A model generated the notes under the pieces. That model was not told the DNA's origin. It searched no databases and saw nothing but the letters and a program-made list of their open reading frames with translations. The translations under genes were made by a program, and so were the position numbers. A stretch of DNA of 64,000 nucleotides, taken from contig CM036619.1 of NCBI GenBank assembly GCA_020746105.1, positions 53,986,635-54,050,634 of the forward strand. Direction: 5' to 3'. This document shows, piece after piece, positions 17,160-31,000 of the stretch (position 1 is the first letter of the stretch; the number at the start of each line of letters is the position of its first letter). The stretch is from Trogon surrucura (taxonomy: Eukaryota > Chordata > Aves > Trogoniformes > Trogonidae).

Positions 17160-20100
17160 AAGAGCAAACGGCTCACACCCCCATTGTTGGTTTGTTGTGG
17201 GTTTTTTCGAGTTCCGAAGAGAGAAGAATACGGTCAGTTCCCACAGAAGCTCTGCTCTGACCACAAGAAGGACTAAGGCTGTCGGGCTTTTGCAAATTGC
17301 AGCTTTTGTACGCACTGAGTTTTGGCTCTTGAAACAAATTAATTCATTACAGGAGAGAGTAAACTAAGGTATCTGCAAGCCGTTGTTACAGTCGCGTACA
17401 TACAAACACACATGTGGTGTATGTTTCAAAAAGATTTGGTTTCAAAAGGACTTAGGGCCCTCTTTGTAACTCAAACCAGACATGCTGCTCCCGCATTGCA
17501 TTTCTCAGTATCTCAGTGAGTGCTCTTGTTGTTTTGTAAGATTACCTTTGAAAAGCTCCCCCAAATTCAAATTTATACGTTTGCATAACTTTGTTTACAT
17601 ATAAAAGCCTAAAACCTGTCATATAAACTAAACTGCTGCGTCTCGGAGTGAGGCAGCTGGTATTTGTCCATAGCAATAAATGCCAATTGTTAAACCCCGG
17701 TTCTTGCTTAGGGGCCTGGGCTGTGTTCCTGTACAGCGATGCCTATGTGCCATTCCGTCCTGTGGCGATGAAGTCTAATTGACTAATGCTATTGTTCTTC
17801 GCCTTGCCTCTGGGGGAATTTTTGTTTTACTCTCTCAAGTTTAGTGGCATTTAATGCTCTGATAGAAACATGCCAGAGAGACTGATAAAACGAGACTTTT
17901 GGTGGGTACTTCCGAGGCCCAGGATTTCTCTTGCAAAGAAATTTTAAACCCTCTCTCACCTCTGATGCAGAAGGTGCCTAAAAGTCTGTGCCTGTCTGGA
18001 ACCAGTAACACTGGTTTTACAGACTAATTGCAGTTCTCAGTCCTGGCAAAATCAGCCTCCGTCAGAGCCACACAGAATCTCCAACCATTCTCGGGTCAGC
18101 AGAACATGAAGGCATTTATGGTGGGATGTCTCTCTCCTTTATTTTTTTTTTATCATTATTCAGTTGTTTTGTAGCTAGTTCACTTGAATGGAGGGCTAGA
18201 ACAAATGTGGCCTTGAATCTTCTCAGCTAGAAGAGAGAAATTAAAATAGGTCTGCATTCAGGCTGAATGTTAAACTACTGAACAATTGAGTAAGGGAGAG
18301 TGGAACCATCACTGGCAGGCTGTTTCTTACTGTGCTCCTTTGGTGGTTTGTTTGGTGTGCTTTTTCTTCTTTGAAAAATGAAGGAGCTTAGGTGATGATC
18401 GCAGCAGAAAGGGATTAAAGAGATCAATTTTACCTGAAGAAAGACTCTTTCCTGCTCTTCAAGGTGAAGTTCCCAAGAGCTATGATTCACAAGTGGGGCT
18501 GGTACGCTTGTTTCCTGTGGTTGCGGAGCCAACAGAGCTGAACCCTAAATGAGTTTTAGCTTATAAACCGTTTCCTCTCTGGGACTGTTTGTAAACGTTT
18601 TCCTCTCCAGAGCAGTTTGCGAGCAACGGTGCCTCACCAGGGAACTGTCTCACACATCCTGTATCTGGCCTGACACCCCGCCCCACACACTCACTCCACA
18701 TCAGTGTAGGTAATGACTTGTAAAGGTTGTCACTGCCCTCACTCTGCTTTAATGCCGTGCGCTGTAAGCAGCTGTGGCTCAGCACCTGGTTATCCCTGAC
18801 CAACTCTGCTGTCTCTGTACAGGGGGTACAGTCATTTTGTCACCTGTGCTGTACCTACTTGTGAATTACAGCCCTAAGTCCTGTAGAAAGAGCAGTGTTG
18901 ACTCCTTACCTTCTCTTCAATATTTCTCGTTGATGAGATTCAGCAGATCCTTACTCAATACCCTTCTTTTAATAGTTACTAATTTTAGTGTCTAGCTCCC
19001 CTAGACGGGGAGAGAGCAGCATCTGTCAATCTGGCAGGCATGCCTCACCGTGAATAGTACCAATGACGTCAAGCATTCTTCCCTGTCATTCAGATACCAC
19101 GTAGCGTGTCTTTAATGTGACAACATCCAAATGTCAAATAGAATAATGCTTGGTCTAAGAAACGTGAGAGTCTTCAGAGAATTCGTATTGCCAGGGTGGT
19201 AGCATCTAAATACTAGGCACTCGGCATGACCTTTGTGGGCTGTTTCCTAGTGGCAGGCACGGTTTATATTGCTATTCAAATAACCTTAGCTAGCTGCTGA
19301 CTCATTGCTAGTTCCACTCTACACATCCTGTTGCTTAAGTATAAAAATTGGATTAGTAGCACTCATTAGCCATGAAAGGCAAACTTAAGTAGAGTTCCTA
19401 CGTAATCATCATGAGATCGGAAGTGTCATGTAAAATGAGTATATAAAAATGTGAAAAAGCGTTCACACAGCTTTAATAGGGATGCATACCAGTCTCAGCA
19501 GGCTTCTTTGAGTGAGTAGGCAAGAGCTACAAATTAAAGATACTTGCAGCTGGAAACTTCCTTTTCAAGTAACTGCAGGTCACTGTGACATTGGAAATGG
19601 TTGCAAAGAGCTCCAGTGAGACCACGATCATTGCAGGCTGCCCCCACACACATACACAAGATTTCCCTGAGAAATCTGCTCAGCTCTGTGCCTCACAGCC
19701 CTAGCAAGCTTCAAAGCTGTAGAGCTGGAGTCAGTTAAAAGGGAAGTTGACAAGTTTAATGTTAGCAAGATAAACTCGTGAACTTTGTGATAGATTTTTG
19801 GAAGAGAATTAAATGGAATAAAATTACTCGTAGTTAGTGCTTGCCTGTTTATTTTACTGATTTAGGGGATAAGTTATTGCATTTGTTACAACCCAAGATA
19901 TATGTTGTGCAGAACACAAGTTATAACAGTCATTGCTATACTGTTGGCAAATGGGAATTTGGCCATGAATCTAAACCTTTCTATTTTTCCTGCCTACCTC
20001 CTCTGCTAATTAAAAAAATAAAAAATAAAAAGGTAGCAATACGGTTTTCAATTGTCAGAAGACAACATTTCTTTCAGACTTTGACTTTTTTGGTAACTAA

Positions 20101-23100
20101 TTGAACATAATCTCAGAGTTTAACTGACGAGTGGTTTCTCTGCTGTGACAAGCATAGGTATGCAAACGGCATCTGTCTTGCTGGTGTCTGTTATTGATGG
20201 TTTTTAGCACATCCACGGCCTCTTTGCCTAGGCAAGGCAGAGAACAGCAAACCACATGCACACCTAAGAGGAAGGAGGAGTCGTACAAAAGGATAAGTAA
20301 GGAATACACTGCAAAAATACAGAATTCTGATTCACTTACTCTAAGATGACTATGGGCTGCTTGAACCCCAACAGAGGAGGATAAACTGGCCATAAAGTGC
20401 AAGTTGTAACAGCACAGTTAGCAGAAACTCTACCTAGTAGCAGCTATAGCCAAATTTGTAGGCAAGTTGTGATATGGAAGGGAAAGGGACAGCAATTGGA
20501 AGACAGTGATGAGGCTTGCTGGAAGAACTTGGTTTTACTCAGTTCTTGTTGCAATGCATGCAGCCTGCTGCCCATGGAATTTTCTTCCCCAAGCACTGGA
20601 CACAGAATTTGGGTAACTGAGTAGCTATATAGACTAATGAAGGTTAAAATACCTGAAAAAAGGAGAGAAGACAGGGGCTGAGGCACTGAAATATTTCCCG
20701 ATACAGCTGATCAAAGAAATTATTTTCTAGCTGAGATCCCAGTAGTTAGCCTTCTCCAGAGGCCAGACACCAATGCCTAGTCAACTCTTTAGACAGCCTC
20801 TTTACTTTGGCAACCCACAGCAGCTCTTCCATGGTTCTGTTTCTTATTTGATGTTTCACACACTCTCTCTTCCTCCCTCCCCTCTATCCGCCCTCGCTCC
20901 TGTCCTTTATGCAAGCACTTAAATGCCTTCCATATGTCAGGGGCCTGCATCTACCCCTTCTCTTACAAGCTTTACACATGCCTAAGGGTTCAGGCCCTCA
21001 AGCAAGAAAGGCATTCCCTTCCCTGCTTTGTGTACCACACCTGGGGCCTCATCGTGCGATAAGATTCAAAGCAGCTAATAAGCTGTAAGGCAGGCTTTGC
21101 AAATTTTGATGAGTAAAAAATTCAAGCACCTCCAGGATTAAGGAGTAATTCAGTGGCAGCTTTGAAAATGCTGGCAGTATCTAAATGGGACGTCAGTACC
21201 TCAGACATTTCAGACTTACGGCTGAAAGGGAAATCAAATTCATGTCTCTGGATGCACAGCAATGGGGCAACGCATGACAAAACTGTCACCTGAGGGCAGT
21301 AGGTCAGTGTGCTAGAAAAACATGAGAATGTTTTGGCTGATGTTCTTACTAGTGATGCCTGGAACATCTTACCTTACAAGGTTTTCAGGGCTGGTAATTA
21401 TGCCTCTTCCACCACTGATCCTAACCATTGCTATGAAAGAACAAATATGAAGCCAAGGGGTGCTGGCTGCTTATTTTCACAACCACTTTACACCTATGCC
21501 ACTGATTCTGGATTATTCTTACCTAGGAGAGATTTAGTGCTTGCACACACCCTTTGCAGGAATGTTTTTGTTATCTACCGGTGGTTTTTAAAGTGACTAT
21601 AAAAGAAGGAAAGCATTTGGGAGATGCTGTTATTATGAACAGGTTAGGGTGTGTTTATTTTAGTTATTTCTTCTCCTTCCAATCCCTCCATTCCTCCCTT
21701 AAGCCTATTCACAGGCTTTCCTCTAAAGGAAATTCTACTGAATACAGTAAGGCTCACCTAAAAATGCCATTTCAGCAACGTTATGGGAATTTCCAATATT
21801 TTTATTTACATACCAATATGTAATTCTGGCTCATTTACTGACTCCGCTGTTCTTAGTTTAGTGGAGTTTTTTTTACCTTTTTTTTTTGTTTTAAAGGTGT
21901 AGCTTGCTTGGATTTCAGCCTCTAATCAATATTACATTAATGACTTTCCTATGCACTTTGCCCCATTTTATCTTTGTGGCAGTTGAAATTTTCATTTGGT
22001 GAATCTCCTTGCATTTCTTTGCTATACTTGGCTGATGTCAGACACCTGTGAATTTGGGCATGTTCTTACACGGTCCACAAAAGTTTGTTTCAAGGTTTTG
22101 TTCCCAGAAGCTATGGAGAAAAGGACTGTATAAAATCTGTTTAAAACAGAAGTTAGTTGGGGGTAGGACATGAGAAGTTTTACCCCCGGAAATAAAAGCA
22201 ATGTGCTATGAAGGTATTTGTAATATGAGTTCCTTTTAATGAATCTTAGCCACTTAGTCAACTGAAGATACTAAATTTGTCTTTCCCTAAAGTAAGTAAT
22301 TAACTTTCAAAACGGAAAATTAAATTGCTTAAGATTATTACACAGCTATCTGAACAATACTTCTAGTGTCTTGTTGCTTTTATCACTTTTTTGCCCCTGG
22401 CACTTTGTATGGAATCATCCAGACACTGCAAGACATATTGATTAAATACGCTGGGGTCCTTTGCACACTACAATCTTTTTTATATAATCTTATACAATAT
22501 GCTATTACTATAGCCAAGTAATAAATAAGAGCAGAGTTAGGATAGAAACTCTGGGCAAAGCCAGTATGTCCTGTGATTCATAGTCAGAAGCAGTTTAGAT
22601 TCCTGAAGTAAGCTACGTCTTTACTGGGAGAGAGACAGAGTCCTGAGTTTACTTTAGTAGATATTTTGCTATTAGGCTGCACTTATTTCCTCTTACTACA
22701 CTGGAAAAAAAGCTGTCTGAAGAGAAACTTCTGTGCCAATGCTCACAATGCTCCCAGTGCCCCAGACAGGTGAGCAGGTCGGTCTCTGTGTTTGTACAGT
22801 GTCTAGCAAAACAGGGTGTGTGGGGGGGGAAGGGGGATGGAGGGGGTTAAAAATATAATGTTCTAAGGCATTTCCATGATAAAAGTAATAAGCACTTTTT
22901 CAGTAAGTTGATAAAAGCTATGTTTGAACAGCTTCCACCTAGCCCTCTCTAATTTATCAGAACATCATTTCCACCTCTGGCTTTGGCTGGGCTGATTTAG
23001 CAGCTTTCTGTTAGCAGTGTTCTAGATAACAAGTGGCAACCAAAATATTCTAAGGCTGCCTCATCCTTTCTTAGCCCACAGCCTAATTACAAAAGGAGAC

Positions 23101-23375
23101 AATTTTACCTTGTTTACTAATGACACGCTGTGCTTTATCTTGCATTGTGGCTTATGTTGTCATCAAGTTGCTAACCATCATTCTGTCAGACACAGCTCCT
23201 TGATGCAGCCCTTGGCTGTGTTCCATGTGCAGGATATCACAAAAGAGCAAATGCAAGCATTGGCACCTGTCGATAACTGTTGTTTAGAGGGAAATTGTTC
23301 TTTTTGCCAGCCAATGGAACATCAGGTCTCCAGGCCACTAAATAAATGCTATTATACATCATCTGGGCACCATAT
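17160..23375. other. Intergenic sequence between MYL12B and first CR1
   Basis: No supported coding exon, RNA gene or recognisable transposon. Two items stand out: a perfect CRE palindrome TGACGTCA at 19064-19071, and a G-rich stretch at about 22818-22846 with several runs of four or more G. Confidence 0.55.
19064..19071. promoter_or_regulatory. Perfect CRE palindrome TGACGTCA
   Basis: The full 8-base CREB/ATF palindrome occurs in CpG-poor intergenic DNA about 2.4-3.4 kb past the MYL12B 3' end. Whether it is bound is unknown. Confidence 0.35.
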
Positions 23376-23379
23376 GGTC

Positions 23380-24962
23380 TGCGTGCTTCTGACTTGGAGA
23401 TGGTCAGGGACCTGCTGCTCCACATTGATGTCCAAAAATCTATGGGGCCAGATGGGGTACATCCTAGAGTCCTGAGAGAACTGGCAGGGGTGCTCACCAA
23501 GCCACTGTCTGTCATTTATCAGCAGTCCTGGCTCACTGGGGAGGTCCCAGCTGATTGGAAATCAGCTAATATGACACCCATCTGTAAGAAGGGATGGAAG
23601 GATGATCTGGGAAATTACAGGCCTGTCAGTTTGACTTCAATTCCAGGGAAGCTGTTGGAGCAGATCATCCTGAGTTCCATTACGCAACACATGCAGGACA
23701 ACCAGGTGATCAGACCCAGTCAGCATGGGTTTATGAAGGGCAGGTCCTGTTTAACAAACCTGATCTCCTTCTACGACAGGGTGACCCACTTGCTCGATGA
23801 AGGAAAGGCTGTGGATGTTGTCTGCCTTGACTTTAGTAAGGCATTTGACACTGTTGCCCACAGCATTCTCCTAGAGAAATTGACCGCTCTTGGCTTGGAT
23901 GGCATACGTTTTGGTGGGTAAAAAAGCTGGTTAGATGGCCAAGTCCAAAGAGTTGTTGTCAATGGAGGTAAATCCAGTTGGCGGCTGGTCACGAGTGGTG
24001 TCCACCAAGGCTCAGTACTGGGCCCAGTCCTATTTAACATTTTCATCAATGATTTGTACAAGGGGATAGAGTGCACCCTTAGTAAGTTTGCAGATGACAC
24101 CATGCTGGGTGGAAGTGTTGATCTGCTTGAGGGCAGAGAGGCTCTACAGAGGGACCTGGATAGGCTGGATCACTGGGCCAAGGCCAATCACATGAGTTTC
24201 AATCAGGCCAAATGTCAGGTCCTGCACTTTGGCCACAACAACCCCCAGCAGCACTACAGGCTTGGGGAGGAGTGGCTGGAGAGCTGCCAGGCAGAGAGGG
24301 ACCTGGGGGTGTTGATGGACAGCCGGCTGAACGTGAGCCAGCAGTGTGCCCAGGTGGCCAAGAAGGCCAATGGCATCCTGGCCTGGATCAGGAGTGGTGG
24401 TGTCAGCAGGAGCAGGGAGGTGATCATGCCCCTGTACTTGGCTCTGGGGAGGCCTCACCTTGAGTATTGTTTTGGGCCCCTCACTCCAAGAGGGACACTG
24501 AGGTGCTGGAGAGGGTAGAGAGGCAGGCTACCAAGCTGGTAAAGGATTTGGAGCATGTGTCGCTTCAGGAACAGCTGAGGGATCTGCGGCTGTTTAGCCT
24601 AGAAAAGAGATTGAAGGGAGATCTTATCACTCTTTACAACTCCCTTACAGGAGGTTGTAGAGAGGTGGGGGCTGGTCTTTTCTCCCTAGTGGTGAGTGAT
24701 GGGACAAGGAGAAATGGCCTTAAGTTGCCCCAGGGGAGGTTCAGGTTGGATATTAGGAAGAATTTCTTTACTGAAGGGGTTGTAAGACATTGGAACAGGC
24801 TGCCCAGGGGGCGGGTTGAGTTGCCACCCCTGGAGGTGTTTAAGAGACGGGTAGATGTTGCGTTGAGGGACATGGTTTAGCGATGTTGATAGGGGTAGGA
24901 AAAGGTTGGACTCGATGATCTTGAAGGTGTCTTCCAGCTGAAAATGTTCTATGATTCTATGA
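23380..24962 (+). mobile_element. CR1 LINE, 5'-truncated, sense orientation, degraded reverse transcriptase ORF2
   Basis: The translated plus strand shows non-LTR reverse transcriptase of the CR1 clade: [69 protein letters not shown] and the catalytic FADD at 24087-24098, then the C-terminal region ending [13 protein letters not shown]. The 3' end has the CR1 hairpin-type tail and ends with ATGATTCTATGA at 24962. The copy starts abruptly near 23380 just before the RT domain, so ORF1 and the endonuclease are absent. The frame is broken near 23915 and again near 24470-24520, so it cannot make an active protein. No target-site duplication is evident, as usual for CR1. Confidence 0.93.
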
Positions 24963-27156
24963 CTATGTCTGAGCCACAGCCCTCCAAGCATTCAGGTGAG
25001 AGAGCCAGCTTCCAGCCTCAGCAGCTATCTGCTTTAGCAACAGTAAGGTTTCCACATTGGTGTGTTGTGAAAAGAATCTGGGAAAGCTTCTCATAAAGCA
25101 CCAGAAGTATTTTGTTCCCTTGTAGAAGTGCTGAAGTTTCTGCTCACTCTTCCCAGGCACGGATGAAGAAGTAATCTAGCTGTTTAACATCAGTTGTGCT
25201 GCACAGCCTACAAGTCTGCATCACTGTGTATCTGCAGCTCTAATGCCCCCTCAGAGAACCCATCTTGTATTTGGATACCTGAAACTGTCACTTAAATGAG
25301 TTCATCTCATCTCATGCAGCTTTCGTGTCTTGCAAAAGAAGTCCATTCTGCGTTGGAGTCTTGCTCTGGCACCAATTAATGGACTGACTGGACAGAACTC
25401 ACCCATGCACATAGCTGGAGATGACTGGGTTAAATGTGTCAACAGAATAAGTCCTTCCACGCAGAGAAAGAGGAAATGAAGTCTGAATCAATTCCTAGAG
25501 TAGCACAAATTAGTGAGTTACTAAGAGCCCTCAGAACGGTTCCGAGAGAGCCTCACACTTAACCCAGGTAATTATAGCTCCAAGTGGCTATGTAGCATGA
25601 ATCACACAGGTGAAAGTAGTGCTGAAGCCTCAACAAGACTGGTTTTATAAGCTCAGGAACTGAGTCCAACTATGTTTTATTGACCTTACTGCCAAGACAC
25701 CCTCAATCCTTGCACTAAGAGTAAGGCAGAGTACAGCATGTTATTGCCATTTAAAACACCTAAGACTGGGACAAGCTGTATTGGCCAAATCCCAGTCTAC
25801 ATCTATACAAGTAAATCCAGCACTCACACAAGTTTGACAGGGAAATTTTGGCTCTGTGCCTGCAACTCACTTTTTAACGAGTGAAGATCTGTTTTCCATC
25901 CTTAAGCGCTTGAAAGGAACTTCTGTTTCTGAGAACACAAGATAACTAAGGTAACAAATGACATCATCTACTAATCTTCCGTAAGCATGGACACACAAGT
26001 TTTGCAATGGAATTTACAACTTCCAGGTTTCAATCTGTACTGAACTTAGGCTTTGAACTCTTAACAGAGTGAACCTTACTTTTCCGGTCCTAATTGCCTA
26101 TGTGCCTGATTGTCTTGAGTGGCCTTTTATTTTTACTTTCTAGAACACTTATATCTAATGTTCTAGCCTAAGCTGAACGGCTTCGTTGTTATTTTCAACC
26201 TAAAGCCACATGCGGTCCACAGTGTGATGACATCTAACTTGTGTCCTGCTTCTTCACAGCTTGAGTCCAGCAATCATACGTTGAACATGTTTAGCAAGGG
26301 TGGACGTCATCAAGTTAAGCATAAGTACAGTGGCATCTCATGCAAAATCATGACTGATGAGAGTCATGCCTTTCTCATTCCAGCTCAGAGCTTCCACTTG
26401 GCAAGTAGAGACCTGTGTGCAATTTCCTTTTGAGCCTGAGAAGGCTCAAGACTTTTATACCAGAAGCTGTTCTAGAATGAGGCCTCTTTCTGCTCTTCCT
26501 GTTGAAGCTGGAGTTTTGAAGGATAGGACTCATGGGAGGACAGGGAAAGACAGAAAGAGACAGTATATGTGCCTGACTCTGTAACTCAGACGTTTCTGAA
26601 GAACTTGACACTGAACTTCTTCAGTTTGAGGCTCAGCACAGTTTGTGCATTTTGTTCAAAGCAAAGAATTCCTCAGAAGAAGCCAGGCCTGCCTCCTCTC
26701 CCAGGAAGTGTTCTTTTTATTGAACTGTAAAAGTGAGTTCAGAATTGTTTTCTTTTTTCCCTCTTCTTTTCTACTTTGTACATACCCTTATTATTGACAT
26801 TTCTTTTTGCCCAATTAAGAGATTTCCCCTCCTAGTATGATGGTTGACATCAGTCTCATTTTTGCACACAAAATGTTATGTTTTTATTGGATATAGTACT
26901 GCTGAACTGCAGATGCAAATTGGGTGACAGGACTTCATATGCTGCATTAGTCATTACGGCAATTCCTAACATTGGGTCTGAGTTATTAAGGATTATTACA
27001 TTTTAAATACGCCCTGCTTCAAGGAATACATTATTCTCATTTGTGATAGTCAAGTATACAAATTGATGTTATGACTCTGTGGACAGCAAATTACATAAAT
27101 TAAAAGGAATGCTTCACAGGTCCTCTTTCTAAGGATGGCAGCATGATCTTGGGCTA
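24963..27156. other. Intergenic sequence between two CR1 copies
   Basis: Unique-looking, moderately AT-rich DNA with no recognised exon, RNA gene or repeat. Confidence 0.55.
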
Positions 27157-28088
27157 TCATAGAATCATAGAATCATAGAATGTTAGGGATTGGAAGGGAC
27201 CTCGAAAGATCATCAAGTCCAATCCCCCTGCCAGAGCAGGAACGCCTAGATAATGCTACACAGGAACGTGTCCAGGCAGGTCTTGAATGTCTCCAGAGAA
27301 GGAGACTCCACAACCTCCCTGGGCAGCCTGTTCCAGTGTTCCATCACCCTTACTGAGAAGAAGTTTCTTCTCGAGTTTAAGCAGAACCTCTTATGTTCCA
27401 GTTTCAGCCCATTACCCCTTGTCCTATCAGTGGTTGTCACCGAGAAGAGCCTGGCTCCATCCTCATGACACTCACCCTTGATATATTTGTAAACATTAAT
27501 GAGGTCACCCCTCAGTCTCCTCTTCTCCAAACTAAAGAGCCCCAGCTCCTTCAGTCTTTTCTCATAAGGGAGGTGCTCCACTCCCTTAATCATCCTAGTT
27601 GCCCTGTGCTGGACTCTCTCCAGCAGTTCCCTGTCTTTCTTGAACTGAGGGGCCCAGAACTGGACACAGTATTCCAGATGGGGTCTCACCAGGGCAGAGT
27701 AGAGGGGAAGGAGAACCTCTCTCAACCTACTAACCACCCCCCTTCTAATATACCCCAGGATGCCATTGGCCTTCCTGGCCACAAGGGCACAGTGCTGGCT
27801 CATGGCCATCCTGCTGTCCACCAAGACTCCCAGGTCCCTTTCCCCTACACTACTCTCTAATAAGTCATTCCCCAACTTATACTGGAACCTGGGGTTGTTC
27901 CTACCCAGATGCAAGACCCTACATTTACCCTTGTTATATTTCATTAAATTTTTCCCCGCCCAACCCTCCAGCCTGTCCAGGTCTCGCTGAATGGCAGCAC
28001 AGCCTTCTGGTGTGTCAGCCACTCCTCCCAGCTTGGTGTCATCAGCAAACTTGCTGATAGTACTCTCTAGTCCCTCATCCAAGTATCC
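27157..28088 (-). mobile_element. CR1 LINE 3' fragment, minus strand, with long intact ORF2 remnant
   Basis: The 3' end lies at 27157, with three tandem copies of the terminal octamer (read on the plus strand as TCATAGAA). Reading leftward from about 28088, the minus strand is open for about 280 codons to a stop at 27246. It starts around [20 protein letters not shown] (catalytic FADD at 28038-28049), continues through [29 protein letters not shown] and EERVQ-type motifs, and ends with [22 protein letters not shown]. The open frame begins with a non-ATG codon because the element is 5'-truncated inside the RT domain; it is not a gene. The lack of stops or frameshifts suggests a younger insertion than the other copies. 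Confidence 0.95.
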
Positions 28089-31000
28089 AGAGGTCACTGC
28101 AAATAAACTACCTGGAGGGTGGATGGGAATGCAAAAATTGGTGTATTAATATCAAATTATCCCAGGCACAATAAACTTTTTTTTTTTTTTAATAGGACAA
28201 ACGTTCTGTCTGGATTTAATGGAAACACAGAGCTAAGGTGCTCGTTTCCTGACTTTCTGGCCATCAGGTTTGGATACTGTGTTCTGCAAGAACACAGGTA
28301 AGAGAAAGAGGCTGTATACACTCTTCACTTCCACTTGGGTACAGACTTCTAGTCAGTGAATTTTTGTAGGTTTTGAGAACACACAGGCAATGGGGGCCTG
28401 ACTGCAAGATGCTCTTTTCTGCCCTTCTTTTATAGTCTCCTCCACCATGCATCCAGTGGAGCACAAGTGTAACCTCCACCACAGCTATAGCTAGTTGCTG
28501 ATGAGGCTGAGGGGTGTGCAGGCAGGGCATGAATTCCTTCACTGCATAACACAAGAAGCAACTGCCCATCAAAAACTCCCTCTGCCAGGAAAGGTCACAA
28601 AGCAAATCTGGACCTGCCATTTCTGGTAAAATACCTGCAATGTACAGGTTTTATGCAGTCTCTCTCTGGACCTGGCCCCTCTTCAAACAGTCCTCAAATG
28701 TTCAGCAGAAAGATGGCCAAAGCCCTATGCTGCAGGTGCAGCCTAGGCCTATGACGTGTGGAAAATCATGGAAGAGCACCTTAGACTCCTAGAATGGTCT
28801 TCAGTACTAAAGTACCTGAAGCAATATTTCAAGTTTTAAACCCAGTTTAGAGGATTAGCATTTGTCAGGCCTAAAGAACTGTAAAAGGCGGAGAGGGCAT
28901 GGTACGTAAGAACCTACCAAGTCTGTGCTACACATTATGCCTCCTTCTGCTCGGGTTCCTGTTCTACATCCTCCTCAGACACCAGTCTTGCCAATTTTTA
29001 GCTCCCTCTCAGCAGAACTGTTATGCCACAGCCCGAGCATGCCAACACACAGGACTCCATGCCTTTAAATAATGCTGCTTTTCCATGCACAGATTTTCTC
29101 TGCCTTTAATTTCCCAGCCAGAGTGCCTCTCTGGTATAGAAGTAATTTGGAAGAGGGACACCTTCAATACATTCCCATTGTATTAGCTTACTGTAATGGA
29201 GAACGACAGGATAACAGCCAAGCACTGAGGGGAGGGGGTGTACAAGTGCCTGTATGAGTGAAGCCGTGCATTTACCCTGTTCTGTTTTTTTCCAGATGTG
29301 GTGCTTAGGGGTTGTAACATTGCAGTAAGTTATGTAGCTCTGTCAATGTTTTTACAGTGTGCTGTGGGAGAATTCATCTGTCCTTACCCAAGATCCTGGC
29401 AGAAGTAGCATGGGTATGGCAAGCCATGAAAGTAAACTGGTTCTGGCTCCACATTTGTGGTTCCATTGGTGGCAAGGCATTGATCCAGTGGCTCATTCTC
29501 CAGTGTATAAGTTATGCAACAAGCTTGCTTGTCTGCAACTCTTCTTCCTTTAAATCGTCTGTAATCAGTACATTGAGTCTATTCTTCACACTCCAGATAG
29601 GTGCATTTTCAGCTGTCCGGGGCAGGCAGCCCTTTGCATATCTGCTGCATCCAAGACATCCTGCTTTAACTTTGGTGCTATGCAAGTCAGCACATTCCCC
29701 CTCTCCTGGCACGTTTCTGTACAAGCCTGCCTTTTCTCAGCTTTCTAAGCCAATTTCAGCAATGTCAGCCTGTGCCACATTCCATGCCTCTCTAGTCCCA
29801 GTTTCTATCTAAGCTCTATGAATCCACAGAATGGCACAAGATAATCTGTTCACAGCTCCTGATCCAGTCCAAGCAGTCAGTATATACCCAACTGAAATAC
29901 ATTTTGGTGCAAGCTGATATGACTGCAAGGGAGAAAGAATTAGGACCAAACATCACAGTCTGATATGACCATTCCAGGCTTGCATAGAATAGAAGTCACG
30001 GTACTAAAAGGGAATCACTTTTGACTAAAGGAAGCACGTATCCTAATGGAGAAGATGCCTGCATAACTAGTGTATAAGTAATAATTAGTACACAAGGTTA
30101 TATCAAGTTTAAGAACACATAAAAACTATCAAGAGAAAGGAAAGCATTAGTAATACTGTTATTAATTACCTACTGTGAAAGATTAATAAAGGTTAAAATT
30201 AGTTTCAACTGGATTTGGTGGAAAACCTGAGAAGATGAAACAAAGGTGCTTTCATGATTTGGTCAGTAAAAAGGGAGCTTTTGAGATTCAACAGGAAGCA
30301 GTCAGACTGTCAACATGAAAGGAGCGATTGATCAGAGGAGAGTGCAGAGGGGCTCCCGCTACAGAGCAAGCTCAGGAAATCTGTGCTATTGGCAATAATA
30401 GTGATGACAGGGAGCTCAGACCAAATGTTGTAACGGGGTTTCTTAAGTGATGAGAAGGCACAAGAGCCTACCGGTATGAGTCAGAAGGTGGTAAACTAGT
30501 AGCAGTAGAAGTTGGTGGGGGGTTTTTGAAGGAAGGAGAGAATTTAGATTAATACAAAGATCAAAATTCTTTGCATGTGGCTCAGGAAAAAGGCCAAATG
30601 GGGTAGACAAGCTGAGTACAGAGATGAAAGTTACTAATACTGAAAAGGGAATCAGGATTATTAGTGTCTTCTGATAGCAGAGAATGACAGAAATTAGTGT
30701 GCTGCTGAGAGCACTGTAGAATAGTGTAGCATCAGTGTATCTGACAGATGAAGAAAGCTATTATCTTCATCTTTTCTACCTGAGAATCCCAAATTATTTT
30801 GTGCTGCAATACCTTGAGGCATGGAGAAAGTTATTGGCCTTGAAAGTAGATACCAATAGGCCAAATACAACTGTTACATTCGTAATAGCTAGAGGAGAAA
30901 GGTTAGCAAGGGATGGAACGCGATGATGAAATCTGGCTGAAATGGGAACAGTATGTTCAGAAAGGCACTGGCTGGTCATTTTGTGAGTCGTAAGATGATG

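Noticed and set aside
27253-27860. Plus-strand frames up to 155 codons over the CR1 at 27.2-28.1 kb
   Set aside because: Antisense to the intact minus-strand CR1 RT frame.
29357-29812. 151-codon plus-strand frame
   Set aside because: Starts at a non-ATG codon, no domain or splice context; likely chance.
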